Positions 44,762 through 53,241 of a stretch of DNA of 64,000 nt are shown here, piece after piece (position 1 is the stretch's first letter; each line of letters opens with the position of its first letter). The DNA is taken from positions 8,419,001-8,483,000 of the forward strand of contig NZ_WSRO01000002.1 of the NCBI RefSeq assembly GCF_009769735.1, given 5' to 3'. Source of the DNA: Streptomyces sp. BA2. GTDB taxonomy: Bacteria > Actinomycetota > Actinomycetes > Streptomycetales > Streptomycetaceae. The position numbers and the translations under genes are program-made. Under the pieces are notes generated by a model that was not told the origin of the DNA, made no database searches, and saw nothing but the letters and a program-made list of their open reading frames with translations.

Positions 44762-45643
44762 ATGAGTGATCTCAAGGTCGTTCGGTGGAAGCGGCATGGG
44801 CAAGATCGGCTCTACGTGAATCTCCCTGACGGCTCCGCTGCTGCGTGGGCCGACTGCCGGACGGGCAAGGTCACGATCCTGGTAGAGCCGTATCGGCATG
44901 AGGCGCTCAGGTTGTTGCGTCCGCTCCTCACGCGGCCTTCGCCCGCATCGAGATCGAGCCCCGCCGTGAAGCCCAAACCGCGTACTACGGATGGGCGGAA
45001 GGTCGTTCCGGAGTTGCCCCCGCTGACGCCACCGGACGATCTCGCCTTGAATCGGCCGGGGGAGAGCCTTAGGTGCTTGCTTGCTGAGAAGGGGCCAAGC
45101 CCCGCACAGAGGGTGCTCTCGTGGCTGTTGCGGCGTGAGTCTGAATGGGATTCATGGCGCATGGGGCTCGCCGGTGAGCGTCGGGTCGGTGGTGAGTTAC
45201 AGCGCCTCTCGCGGTCTGGCTGGCGCGTGTTGCATTCCGTGCCGCTGCCTCGGGATGTGGACATTGACCATCTTCTGATCGGTCCCGGTGGGGTGTTCAG
45301 CATCAACACCAAGCGCCACTTCGGGAAGTCCGTTTGGGTCGGCGATGAGATGGCGAAGGTCAGTCACGGTCCGCCGCAGCCGTACGCACGCAAGAGCAAG
45401 GCGGAGGCTGGTCGTGTCCAGGCGGTGATGGAGCGGTACGCCGACATCCCGGTTCAAGTGCAGCCGGTCATCGTGTTCGTTGGCGTGACGGAACTGACCA
45501 AGGCGGCCACCCAGTTCACCGTCCGCGTATACCGCGAGCGGGAGGTGTCCGCACTTGGCCCGCTCAGCGGGGTGCTTGATGCCGGGCAGGTCGATGCGTT
45601 GTACGCGGTTGCACGGCATCGGCGCGCCTGGCTGTCCGCCTGA
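44762..45643 (+). CDS. NERD-domain protein (nuclease-related)
   Basis: 293 residues from the ATG at 44762, after GGGGGG. The N-terminal half is variable; the NERD domain at about 135-255 reads GLAGERRVGGELQRLSRSGW, PRDVDIDHLLIGPGGVFSIN TKRH. NERD proteins have a restriction-endonuclease-like core (D...D-x-D, then E/Q-x-K); here the last motif is N-x-K, so nuclease activity is uncertain. Codon 146 is TTA (45197-45199), predicting bldA dependence. Most substantial gene of the island. Confidence 0.78.
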   Translation: MSDLKVVRWKRHGQDRLYVNLPDGSAAAWADCRTGKVTILVEPYRHEALRLLRPLLTRPSPASRSSPAVKPKPRTTDGRKVVPELPPLTPPDDLALNRPGESLRCLLAEKGPSPAQRVLSWLLRRESEWDSWRMGLAGERRVGGELQRLSRSGWRVLHSVPLPRDVDIDHLLIGPGGVFSINTKRHFGKSVWVGDEMAKVSHGPPQPYARKSKAEAGRVQAVMERYADIPVQVQPVIVFVGVTELTKAATQFTVRVYREREVSALGPLSGVLDAGQVDALYAVARHRRAWLSA

Positions 45644-45673
45644 GGTGAGTGCGATTTCGGGGCCCGATTGGCC

Positions 45674-46065
45674 GGTTCCCGCCCACTGCGGTGGGAGCAC
45701 GTGGACTTGGACGGTGATCCCAGGTCGCAGGTACCAAGTGGCAAGAGAACGGGCTCGTGTTCACTTCGACTGTCGGTACGCAGTTGGACGCCACGAGCGT
45801 GCGACGTGAGTTCCGCCGGGTCCTCGGGCAGGTCAAGGCCCAAGGGGTCGAGATCCAACCTCACGAGTGGACCACGCGTGAGACCCGGACGTCCTTCGTG
45901 TCGATCCTCTCCGACAACGGAGTGCCGATTGAGGAGATCTCGCGGCTGGTTGGTCACTCCAGCCAGGTCACGACCGAGACCGTGTACCGGAAGCAGCTCC
46001 GCCCGGTGATCCAGACCGGGGCAACCGTCATGGACGACATCTTCGGGCTCCCTCTGGAGCCGTAG
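45674..46065 (+). pseudogene. Broken tyrosine recombinase (integrase) fragment
   Basis: Two pieces in different frames: PLRWEHVDLDGDP (about 45683-45721) and, from about 45736, KWQENGLVFTSTVGTQLDAT through HEWTTRETRTSFVSILSDNG, LVGHSSQVTTETVYRKQL. The second holds the catalytic Arg, His (GH) and Tyr of phage-type integrases. The N-terminal half and middle are missing and the frames do not connect, so the gene is dead. It marks the former end of an integrated element. Confidence 0.8.
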
Positions 46066-46098
46066 TCAGTCACTCAGTTGGTCACGCATGCAGTGGTC

Positions 46099-46128
46099 GA
46101 GGCCCGATTCCTCGGGGGATTGGGCCTC
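46099..46128. terminator. Strong hairpin at the right edge of the island
   Basis: GAGGCCC (46099-46105) pairs with GGGCCTC (46122-46128); after one mismatch ATTCC pairs with GGGAT, closing a TCGG tetraloop. This long stem is followed by TTACC. It lies just after the integrase remnant and before the Tap promoter, so it could stop transcription from the island. Confidence 0.55.
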
Positions 46129-46279
46129 TTACCTGGACGAACCGCTCACCGGTTCCAGCGACCCGGTTATCGGATTGGTAAAGAAACACCCGCCCCGTCT
46201 GTCGCACTGAACCCGATGACCGACAGGATCCTCCTACTGTTCGAAAATCGACAGGTAAAGCGACAGGGGGAGGAACCAG

Positions 46280-47884
46280 TTGAGACGCACCACAGCATTC
46301 GGCGCCGCCGGCACGCTGATCACGGGCTCGCTCATAGCGGGCGCGATCATGGCGCCCGTCGCCAATGCGGACGCCCGCCGGAGCGGCGGCAGCGCTGATG
46401 CCCGCCAGCGCACCAGCTCCGAGGCGCGCGGTGTCGCCCTGGCCGCGCAGCGTGCCGCCAAGGCCGGCATCGACTGGCAGGCGTGCCCCGCCGACTGGGG
46501 TCTGGACAAGGCGATCAAGTGCGGCTGGGTCACCGTCCCGCTCGACTACGCCAAGCCCAACGGCAAGAAGATCAAGCTTGCCGTCGACCGCATCGGCAGC
46601 ACCGGAACGAAGAAGGAGCGCCAGGGCGCTCTTCTCTACAACCCCGGTGGCCCCGGCGCCTCCGGGCTGCGCTTCCCCAACCGCGTGGTCACCAAGGCCA
46701 AGCTCTGGGAGAAGACGGCGAAGGCGTACGACTTCGTGGGCTTCGAGCCGCGCGGTGTCGGTCACTCGGCGCCCATCTCCTGTGTGGACCCGCAGGAGTT
46801 CGTCAAGGCCCCCAAGCTCGACCCGGTGCCGGACTCCGAGGCGGACAAGCGCGCCCAGCGCAAGCTCGCCGCCGAGTACGCGGACGGCTGCGCCGAGCGC
46901 AGCGGCGAGATGCTGCCGCACATGACGACGCCGAACACCGCGCGCGACCTGGACGTCATCCGGGCCGCGCTCGGCGAGAAGAAGCTGAACTTCCTCGGCG
47001 TCTCCTACGGCACCTACCTCGGCGCGGTCTACGGAACGCTCTTCCCGACGCACGTGCGCCGCATGGTCGTCGACTCCGTGGTCAACCCGTCGAAGAAGAA
47101 GATCTGGTACGAGGCCAACCTCGACCAGGACGTCGCCTTCGAGATCCGTCTCAAGGACTGGATGGAGTGGGTCGCCAAGTACGACGCCACCTTCCACCTC
47201 GGGGACACCGCGGACAAGGTCGCCAAGAACTGGGACAAGCTGCGCGCCGCCGCGAAGAAGGAGCCGCTGGGCGGAGTCGTCGGCCCCGCCGAGCTCGTCG
47301 CCTACTTCCAGAGCGCTCCGTACTACGACTCCGCCTGGGTGGGGATCGCGACGAACTTCAGCAAGTACGTCGCCGGTGACGCCAAGCCGCTGATCGAGGC
47401 GGCGAGCCCCGACCTGTCGGACACCGCGGGCAACATCGCGTCGGAGAACGGCAACGCCGTATACACGGCCGTCGAGTGCGCGGACGCCAAGTGGCCCACC
47501 AGCTGGAAGAAGTGGGACCGCGACAACACCCGCATCCACCGTGACAACCCGTTCATGACGTGGTCCAACGCCTGGATGAACCTGCCCTGCGCGACCTGGA
47601 AGAGCAAGCAGCACGAGCCGGTCGAGGTCAAGACCGGCAAGGGCCTGCCGCCCGTCCTGATCGCCCAGGCCACCCGCGACGCGGCCACGCCGTACGAGGG
47701 TGCCGTCGAGCTGCACAAGCGGTTCAAGGGCTCGCGTCTGATCACGGAGAAGGACGCCGGCTCGCACGGCATCACGAACCTGGTCAACCCGTGCCTCAAC
47801 GACCGTGTCGACACCTACCTGCTGACCGGCAAGGTCGACAGCAAGGACGTGACGTGCGCACCGCACGCCACGCCCAAGCCGTGA
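46280..47884 (+). CDS. tap: Secreted tripeptidyl aminopeptidase (Tap-like alpha/beta hydrolase)
   Basis: 534 residues from the TTG at 46280, with GGGGGAGG six bases upstream. Signal peptide about 1-30 (TLITGSLIAGAIMAPVANA), then the S33-type fold: oxyanion loop LLYNPGGPGASG, GFEPRGVGHS, nucleophile Ser242 (FLGVSYGTYLG), Asp in IAQATRDAATP and His in AGSHGITN. Tap enzymes trim tripeptides from secreted proteins in Streptomyces. A perfect terminator follows. The gene symbol is by family likeness. Confidence 0.88.
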   Translation: MRRTTAFGAAGTLITGSLIAGAIMAPVANADARRSGGSADARQRTSSEARGVALAAQRAAKAGIDWQACPADWGLDKAIKCGWVTVPLDYAKPNGKKIKLAVDRIGSTGTKKERQGALLYNPGGPGASGLRFPNRVVTKAKLWEKTAKAYDFVGFEPRGVGHSAPISCVDPQEFVKAPKLDPVPDSEADKRAQRKLAAEYADGCAERSGEMLPHMTTPNTARDLDVIRAALGEKKLNFLGVSYGTYLGAVYGTLFPTHVRRMVVDSVVNPSKKKIWYEANLDQDVAFEIRLKDWMEWVAKYDATFHLGDTADKVAKNWDKLRAAAKKEPLGGVVGPAELVAYFQSAPYYDSAWVGIATNFSKYVAGDAKPLIEAASPDLSDTAGNIASENGNAVYTAVECADAKWPTSWKKWDRDNTRIHRDNPFMTWSNAWMNLPCATWKSKQHEPVEVKTGKGLPPVLIAQATRDAATPYEGAVELHKRFKGSRLITEKDAGSHGITNLVNPCLNDRVDTYLLTGKVDSKDVTCAPHATPKP

Positions 47885-47925
47885 CGGTCCGCCGTTAGGC
47901 ACCGAACTGCCTGCCGCTAGGCACT

Positions 47926-47961
47926 GAAGGGGGCGACCGGATCACTCCGGTCGCCCCCTTC
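47926..47961 (+). terminator. Rho-independent-like terminator after tap
   Basis: A perfect 16-bp stem, GAAGGGGGCGACCGGA paired with TCCGGTCGCCCCCTTC, with loop TCAC and a following TTCTTCTAT run. It lies 40 bp after the tap stop and 24 bp before the end of the convergent gene, so it can serve both. Confidence 0.8.
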
Positions 47962-47984
47962 TTCTATCCGGTCGCCCCCTGGCT

Positions 47985-48482
47985 CTATGCTGCCGCATCC
48001 TGCGCGATCGCGGCCCTGCGCGGCTCGGCGATCGCCTCGTAGTCCCCGGTACTCAGCGCCAGCGAGCGGTCCAGGCGCGCCGCGTTGAAGAACAGCTCCT
48101 CATGGGCCAACAGCGCCGGATCCACGACCAGTTCGAGCTCGGGGTCGAAGGAGAACGGCAGGATCGTGCCGCTCACACTGCCCGCCAGCCGCTCGGCGGC
48201 CTCCTGCGTCGCGAAGCCCGCGTACGTCCCGCCGAGGAGCTGCTTGACGGCGTTCAGATCGACGCGCCGGTCACCGGGCACCACCGCGAGCACGTACCGC
48301 TTCGTCTTCTTGCCGATCTTCACCATCACCACGATGCACTTGGCCGCCTGCTGGAGGGTGTTGCCCCGCAGCGCGCTCACCGCCTCCGTGGCGCCCTCCT
48401 CCTCGTGCTCGATGACGCGGTACGCCGCGCCCCGCTCGTCGAGAAGCCCGATCAGCTTGGTGTACAGGCTGTGTTCGCTCAT
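47985..48482 (-). CDS. YbaK/EbsC-type aminoacyl-tRNA deacylase
   Basis: 165 residues. YRVIEHEEEGATEAVSALRG, AAKCIVVMVKIGKKTKRYVL AVVPGDRRVDLNAVK and VSGTILPFSF match the YbaK/ProX editing-domain fold, whose lysine in AAKCIV is used in hydrolysis of mischarged tRNA (Cys/Pro type). A stand-alone editing domain; exact tRNA is unknown. Confidence 0.85.
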   Translation of the reverse strand: MSEHSLYTKLIGLLDERGAAYRVIEHEEEGATEAVSALRGNTLQQAAKCIVVMVKIGKKTKRYVLAVVPGDRRVDLNAVKQLLGGTYAGFATQEAAERLAGSVSGTILPFSFDPELELVVDPALLAHEELFFNAARLDRSLALSTGDYEAIAEPRRAAIAQDAAA

Positions 48483-48505
48483 GGCGACGACCGTACGTCA
48501 CCACA

Positions 48506-49234
48506 TCAACTCAGCGGCATCCGGGGGAACTTCCGCCTGCTCGCCGCGGCGGCCCGCTCGGCCTCCTCCGCCTTCACGACCGCGGCGTACTTGTCGACGT
48601 ACTCCTGCCCCGAGAGCCCGAGGATGGCGTACATGATCTCGTCGGTGACCGCGCGCAGGACCGCCTTCTCGTTCTCCATGCCCGCGTAGCGCGAGAAGTC
48701 CAGCGGTGCGCCGAAGCGGATCGACACACTCTGGAAGTTCGGCATCTTCTGACCCGGCGGCTGCGCCTCGAACGTGCCGATCATCGCGCACGGGATCACC
48801 GGCACCTGCGCCTTCAGCGCCATCGCCGCGACGCCGACCTTCCCCTTGTAGAGGCGCCCGTCGTGCGAGCGTGTGCCCTCCGGATAGATGCCGAGCAGCT
48901 CACCCTTGCGCAGCACCCCGAGGCCCTCGCGGATCGCCGCCTGACCCGCCTCCTTGCCGGAGCGGTCCACCGGGATCTGCCCGGCGCTGCGGAAGAACGC
49001 GGCCGTCAGACGGCCCCTGATGCCGGGTCCCGTGAAGTACTCGGCCTTGGCGAGGAAGGTGATACGCCGCTTGATGATGGCGGGCATCAGAAAGTGGTCC
49101 GAGAACGAGAGGTGATTGCCCGCCACGATCGCCGCACCCGACTCCGGTACGTGCTCAAGACCCTCGATGCGCGGCCGGAACATGAGCCGCAGCAGCGGCC
49201 CCAGGACGACGTACTTGAGCAGGTAGTAGAACAC
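48506..49234 (-). CDS. 1-acyl-sn-glycerol-3-phosphate acyltransferase (PlsC-like)
   Basis: 242 residues from the GTG at 49232-49234 with AAGGAG upstream. Acyltransferase motif I NHLSFSDH (about 41-48), motif III IYPEGTRSHDG and VPVIPCAMIG are intact. The enzyme makes phosphatidic acid at the membrane; Streptomyces has several paralogues. The last residues are Ala/Arg-rich and variable. Confidence 0.9.
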   Translation of the reverse strand: MFYYLLKYVVLGPLLRLMFRPRIEGLEHVPESGAAIVAGNHLSFSDHFLMPAIIKRRITFLAKAEYFTGPGIRGRLTAAFFRSAGQIPVDRSGKEAGQAAIREGLGVLRKGELLGIYPEGTRSHDGRLYKGKVGVAAMALKAQVPVIPCAMIGTFEAQPPGQKMPNFQSVSIRFGAPLDFSRYAGMENEKAVLRAVTDEIMYAILGLSGQEYVDKYAAVVKAEEAERAAAASRRKFPRMPLS

Positions 49235-49334
49235 CCATTGCTCCTTGACATAGGTGGACCGGCCTGGGCGCTGCGTCGTCGCAGGTCACGGGTCCTCGCG
49301 CAGCGGTCAGTTTAGGTGCGCCGCCCCGACGGGA

Positions 49335-49429
49335 GAAGGGACCGAAGCCGGGTGGCCTCGGTCCCTTCGCGCCACGTGCGCCCGGCTGACGGGACGCCCG
49401 TCCGGGCGCCGCGCCGGACCCGTCCGGGT
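49335..49429 (+). promoter_or_regulatory. Tandem stem-loops in the divergent plsC-like/SSI spacer
   Basis: Three hairpin-forming units follow each other: GAAGGGACCGA paired with TCGGTCCCTTC (49335-49368), CGCCCGTCCGGGCG (49395-49408) and ACCCGTCCGGGT (49418-49429). They lie 92-186 bp before the SSI ATG, between two divergent genes, where ordinary terminators are not expected. They may be a structured 5' leader of the inhibitor mRNA. Confidence 0.4.
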
Positions 49430-49520
49430 GACCGCCCGGCGTGTCGCCCGCGCGAGCGGCGGGCACGGGGGTGGCCTGGCCTCTCTCCGACGCAGTACGT
49501 CACCGCCCCAGGAGGCCCAC

Positions 49521-49937
49521 ATGAGCTCTCGTCCCACGTCCCGCCTGCGCCCGGCAGCGGCCACCGCCGCCGCGCTGATCTCCCTCGCCGTGGCCGCGCC
49601 CGCCCACGCGGCCGACGACGCCGCCCCCGCGCGGACGAGCGGCGTCTTCCTCACCGTCACGGGGCAGGACAACGCCTGGGTGCGCGGGGTCCTGCTCGAC
49701 TGCGTGACCCAGCGGCCCGCACACCATCCGCACGCGGCCGAGGCCTGCGCGGCGATCGACAAGGCGCACGGTGACTTCGACGCGCTGGCCGCGAAACCGG
49801 GGATCTGCACCAAGCAGTACGCCCCGGTCACCGTGAGCGCGACGGGGGTCCACCGCGGCAAGCCGGTCAGCTGGAACAAGACCTTCGGCAACGCCTGCGA
49901 GATGGAGTACTCGACGGGCGCCGTCTTCCGCTTCTGA
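49521..49937 (+). CDS. Secreted subtilisin-inhibitor-like (SSI family) protease inhibitor
   Basis: 138 residues with CCAGGAGG before the ATG. Signal peptide 1-30 (AAATAAALISLAVAAPAHA) then the SSI fold with four cysteines (61, 76, 96, 126) for two disulfides. The reactive loop GICTKQYAP puts Lys98 at P1 by comparison with SSI (CPMVY), so trypsin-like proteases are the expected targets. Known role: control of extracellular proteases during development. Tap-like peptidase is 1.6 kb away. Confidence 0.9.
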   Translation: MSSRPTSRLRPAAATAAALISLAVAAPAHAADDAAPARTSGVFLTVTGQDNAWVRGVLLDCVTQRPAHHPHAAEACAAIDKAHGDFDALAAKPGICTKQYAPVTVSATGVHRGKPVSWNKTFGNACEMEYSTGAVFRF

Positions 49938-49982
49938 CCGTTCTCCGGCGTCGCGCGGCTCTCCGGCGTCGCGCGGCGCCCC

Positions 49983-50144
49983 TCAGGGGGTGCTGCGCGA
50001 GAGCACCATCGCCAGCGTGAGCATCCCGATGACGACCCAGCCGAACCACAGCCAGCCGTTGCTCCCCAGCGCGACCGTGTACGCGGTCACCGCGACCAAG
50101 CCTCCGATGGTGAATACACCCATCGTCTTCGTTGAATCAGGCAT
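49983..50144 (-). CDS. Small two-helix membrane protein
   Basis: 53 residues from the ATG at 50142-50144, preceded by GGGAGGAGG. MPDSTKTMGVFTIGGLVAVT AYTVALGSNGWLWFGWVVIG MLTLAMVL has two hydrophobic helices. Conserved-looking but without a known role. Downstream of the ctaG gene on the same strand and possibly co-transcribed. Confidence 0.7.
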   Translation of the reverse strand: MPDSTKTMGVFTIGGLVAVTAYTVALGSNGWLWFGWVVIGMLTLAMVLSRSTP

Positions 50145-50229
50145 CGCCCTGCCTCCTCCCGGCAGCCCCGACGCCTCGACGCCAAGACCGCGGCCTGAGA
50201 CCATCCTGACCCGCGAAGACCCTTTGCCG

Positions 50230-51180
50230 CTAGCGCCCGCGCGCGGCCAGTGAGGCCAGATAGGCGTTGTACGCCTCAAGCTCCTTGTCACCGTCACGGT
50301 CGGCGGCCCGGTCCGTACGCCGTGCCTGGCGCTGTTCGGAGCGGTACCACTGGAAGAGCAGCGCGAGCAGCACGAGCACCGAGGGCACCTCACTGAACGC
50401 CCAGGCGATGCCGCCCGCGGCCGTCTGATCAGCGAGTGCGTCGATGCCCAGGGAGGAGGGCGGGTTCTTGTACGTACCGACCATCGGCTCGGACGCCATC
50501 ATCAGCGCGATGCCGAAGAACGCGTGGAACGGCATGCCCGCGAAAAGCTCCAGCATCCGCATGATGTATCCCGGCCGGTGCGGACCCGGGTCGACGCCCA
50601 TGATCGGCCAGAAAAAGACCAGGCCGACGGCGAGAAAGTGCACCATCATCCCGATGTGGCCCGCCTTGGACCCCATCAGGGTGTCGAAGAGCGGGGTGAA
50701 GTACAGCGCGTACAGGCTCGCGATGAACAGCGGGATCGTGAACGCGGGGTGCGTGATGATCCGCATGTAGCGGCTCTGCAGGATCCACAGCAGCCACTCG
50801 CGCGGGCCCTTGCGGCCGCGCGCCGCGACCGGCAGCGCGCGCAGGGCGAGGGTGATCGGAGCGCCCATCAGGATCAGGATCGGCGAGAGCATGCTGATGA
50901 CCATGTGCTGGACCATGTGCACGCTGAACATGACCATGCCGTAGTCGTTCAGCTTGGTGCACATCACGAGCAGGATGGTCAGCACGCCCGCCACGAAGGA
51001 GATCGTGCGGCCGACCTGCCACTTGTCACCGCGCCGTACGAGGCGGACCACGCCCCAGCCGTAGAGCGCGAGGGCCACCAGGCAGCTGATGAGGAAGAAG
51101 GGGTCGGCCGAGAGTTCGAGCCCGCGCCCCAGCGTGAACGGCGGCAGATCCATGTTCATGCCGTGCCCGCTGTGATCCAT
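50230..51180 (-). CDS. ctaG: Cytochrome c oxidase assembly protein (CtaG family)
   Basis: 316 residues from MDHSGHGMNMDLPPFTLGRG, with AGGAG seven bases upstream. Seven or so transmembrane helices; the His/Met-rich start (HSGHGMNM) and MFSVHMVQHMVISMLSP, ASEPMV fit copper handling. The caa3_CtaG family assists oxidase copper-centre assembly. The tail after 285 is charged. Confidence 0.88.
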   Translation of the reverse strand: MDHSGHGMNMDLPPFTLGRGLELSADPFFLISCLVALALYGWGVVRLVRRGDKWQVGRTISFVAGVLTILLVMCTKLNDYGMVMFSVHMVQHMVISMLSPILILMGAPITLALRALPVAARGRKGPREWLLWILQSRYMRIITHPAFTIPLFIASLYALYFTPLFDTLMGSKAGHIGMMVHFLAVGLVFFWPIMGVDPGPHRPGYIMRMLELFAGMPFHAFFGIALMMASEPMVGTYKNPPSSLGIDALADQTAAGGIAWAFSEVPSVLVLLALLFQWYRSEQRQARRTDRAADRDGDKELEAYNAYLASLAARGR

Positions 51181-51231
51181 CCACTGGCTCCTGATTCGTG
51201 CGGTTGTGCGCTGTGTGTCCGCACCAGAGTA

Positions 51232-51270
51232 GAACGGCCCCCGGACGCCGACGCGTCCGGGGGCCGTTCG
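51232..51270 (-). terminator. Terminator hairpin after pfkA
   Basis: A 16-bp perfect stem, GAACGGCCCCCGGACG paired with CGTCCGGGGGCCGTTC, loop CCGACG. It sits 15 bp past the pfkA stop in the gap before ctaG; on the minus strand it is flanked by TTTT at its 5' side and TCTAC at its 3' side. Confidence 0.7.
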
Positions 51271-51284
51271 AAAAGGGCCTGGCT

Positions 51285-52310
51285 CTACAGCACGCACTCC
51301 GCCTCGGCGTACCGCTCGTCCGGCACCGTCTTCAGCGTCTCGACCGCCTCGGCGAGCGGGACCATCGTGATGTCCGTGCCGCGCAGCGCGGTCATCTTGC
51401 CGAACTCGCCGCGGTGCACGGCCTCCACGGCGTGCCAGCCGAAGCGGGTGGCGAGCACGCGGTCGTACGCGGTCGGGGTGCCGCCGCGCTGGACGTGCCC
51501 GAGGATCACCGGGCGCGCCTCCTTGCCCAGGCGCTGCTCCAGCTCGCCGGAGAGCCGCGTGGCGATGCCCGCGAAACGCTCGTGGCCGTACATGTCCTTG
51601 ACGCCCTCGTCGAACTCCATCGTGCCCTCACGGGGCTTGGCGCCCTCGGCGGCCACGACGATCGCGAACTTCTTGCCCGCGGAGAAGCGTTCGCCGACCT
51701 TCCGCGCCAGTTCCTCGATGTCGAAGGGACGCTCCGGCACGACGATCGCGTGCGCGCCCGCGGCCATGCCCGAGTGCAGCGCGATCCAGCCGGTGTGCCG
51801 GCCCATCACCTCGACGATCAGCACCCGCTGGTGCGACTCGGCGGTCGTCTTGAGGCGGTCGAGTGCTTCGGTGGCCACGCCGACCGCGGTGTCGAAGCCG
51901 AACGTCACGTCGGTCACCGCGATGTCGTTGTCGATCGTCTTGGGCACCCCGACGATCGGCAGACCGGCGTCCGACAGGAGCCGTGCCGCCTTCAGCGTGC
52001 CTTCGCCGCCGATCGGGATGACCGCGTCGAGGCCCAGGTCGGCGAGGTGGCCCTTGGCCCGCTCGACGCCGTCGCGCAGATGCGCGGGCTGGACACGCGA
52101 GGAGCCGAGAATCGTTCCGCCTCGCGCCAGGATGCCGCCCACCGCGTCCAGGTCGAGCTTGCGGTAGTCGCATTCGAGCAGGCCGCGCCAGCCGTCGTGG
52201 AAGCCGATGACCTCGTCACCGTGGTCGACGACAGCACGGTGCACGACCGAGCGGATGACGGCGTTGAGACCGGGGCAGTCGCCGCCGGACGTGAGGACAC
52301 CAATGCGCAT
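51285..52310 (-). CDS. pfkA: 6-phosphofructokinase
   Basis: 341 residues. MRIGVLTSGGDCPGLNAVIR, IPIGGEGTLKAARLL, PKTIDNDI (catalytic Asp), VMGRHTGWIALHSG and GHVQRGGTPTAYDRV are PFK marks. The nucleotide loop GGEGT with Gly suits an ATP-type actinobacterial PFK rather than the GGDDS of PPi enzymes. Converts fructose-6-phosphate to the 1,6-bisphosphate in glycolysis. Single gene with its own terminator. Confidence 0.95.
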   Translation of the reverse strand: MRIGVLTSGGDCPGLNAVIRSVVHRAVVDHGDEVIGFHDGWRGLLECDYRKLDLDAVGGILARGGTILGSSRVQPAHLRDGVERAKGHLADLGLDAVIPIGGEGTLKAARLLSDAGLPIVGVPKTIDNDIAVTDVTFGFDTAVGVATEALDRLKTTAESHQRVLIVEVMGRHTGWIALHSGMAAGAHAIVVPERPFDIEELARKVGERFSAGKKFAIVVAAEGAKPREGTMEFDEGVKDMYGHERFAGIATRLSGELEQRLGKEARPVILGHVQRGGTPTAYDRVLATRFGWHAVEAVHRGEFGKMTALRGTDITMVPLAEAVETLKTVPDERYAEAECVL

Positions 52311-52445
52311 AGCCCGTCAACGTCTTTCATAAAGAGGGGCCCTTTGCTACGTGGGCCGAAGTCCGGACCACGTCGTCCGGCGGGAACCCCGCCACCCTAT
52401 AGGCGACAGGGGGCGGGGCCGCACCGGGCGTCCGACTGCTGGACG

Positions 52446-52467
52446 CCGCCGCTCACCTGTGCGGCGG
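52446..52467 (-). terminator. Weak hairpin after gatD
   Basis: CCGCCGC and GCGGCGG (7-bp arms, 8-nt loop) just downstream of the gatD stop on the minus strand. No T-tract, so function is uncertain. Confidence 0.3.
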
Positions 52468-52472
52468 GGGCT

Positions 52473-53207
52473 TCAGGCGGGCTGCTGCGCCGCGTTCATG
52501 CGCTCGGCGCGCAGCGCCTCGTACCAGCGGTCGTCCGTCGGCGGCAGCGCGTTCACGTCGAGGGCCAGCTTCAGGAGCAGGTCCGCGATCAGCGGGTTGC
52601 GGGCGAGGACGGGGCCGTGCATGTACGTGCCGAAGACCGTGCCGTTGTACGCGCCCTCCGTGCCGTCACCCGTGCCGTTGCCCCGGCCGAGCGTGACGCG
52701 GGCGAGCGGCCGCGCGGACGGGCCGATGTGCGTGATGCCCTGGTGGTTCTCGAAGCCGGTCAGCGGGGGCAGGCCGAGCTGCGGGTCGATGTCGCCGAGG
52801 ACGTCGCCGACGCAGCGGTCGCCCTCGCCGCGGGTGGAGATCACGTCGAGCAGGCCGAGTCCCGGCTCGCGCTGGCCGAGGTCGTTGATGAACTCCTGGC
52901 CCAGGATCTGGTAGCCCGCGCAGACCGAGAAGACGATCGCGCCGTTGCCCACGGCACGCTGCAGGCCGCCGTCGCGCCGCAGCCGCTCGGCGGCCAGGCG
53001 CTGCGGGCGGTCCTCGCCGCCGCCGATCAGGTAGATGTCGCCGGAGGTGGGCACCGGCTGGTCGCTGCGCACGTCGTAACGCTCGACCTGGAGGCCGCGC
53101 TGGTGGGCGCGGCGCTCCACGACCAGGGCGTTGCCCTGGTCTCCGTACGTGCTGAGCAGGTCGGGGTAGACCCACACCAGCCGCAGGCTGTTGTCGCTCA
53201 TGCTCAT
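52473..53207 (-). CDS. gatD: Lipid II isoglutaminyl synthase, glutaminase subunit GatD
   Basis: 244 residues. Class I glutamine amidotransferase (CobB/CobQ-like) with nucleophile Cys96 (FSVCAGYQILGQEF) and His197 (TYMHGPVLARNP). It feeds ammonia to MurT, amidating the D-Glu of lipid II. It lies 34 bp downstream of murT. Alternative start at the second ATG (MSDNSL). Confidence 0.93.
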   Translation of the reverse strand: MSMSDNSLRLVWVYPDLLSTYGDQGNALVVERRAHQRGLQVERYDVRSDQPVPTSGDIYLIGGGEDRPQRLAAERLRRDGGLQRAVGNGAIVFSVCAGYQILGQEFINDLGQREPGLGLLDVISTRGEGDRCVGDVLGDIDPQLGLPPLTGFENHQGITHIGPSARPLARVTLGRGNGTGDGTEGAYNGTVFGTYMHGPVLARNPLIADLLLKLALDVNALPPTDDRWYEALRAERMNAAQQPA

Positions 53208-53241
53208 TCGTCCCTACGAGGGTCTAGAGGGTCCGGTGGGG

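Noticed and set aside
44252..44899. 215-codon minus-strand frame in the island
   Set aside because: No ribosome site or recognisable domain, and it overlaps the well-supported NERD gene start.
42124..46280. tRNA gene or direct-repeat attachment site for the island
   Set aside because: No cloverleaf or GGTTCRA T-arm was found, and shared strings between the ends were at most about 7 bp.
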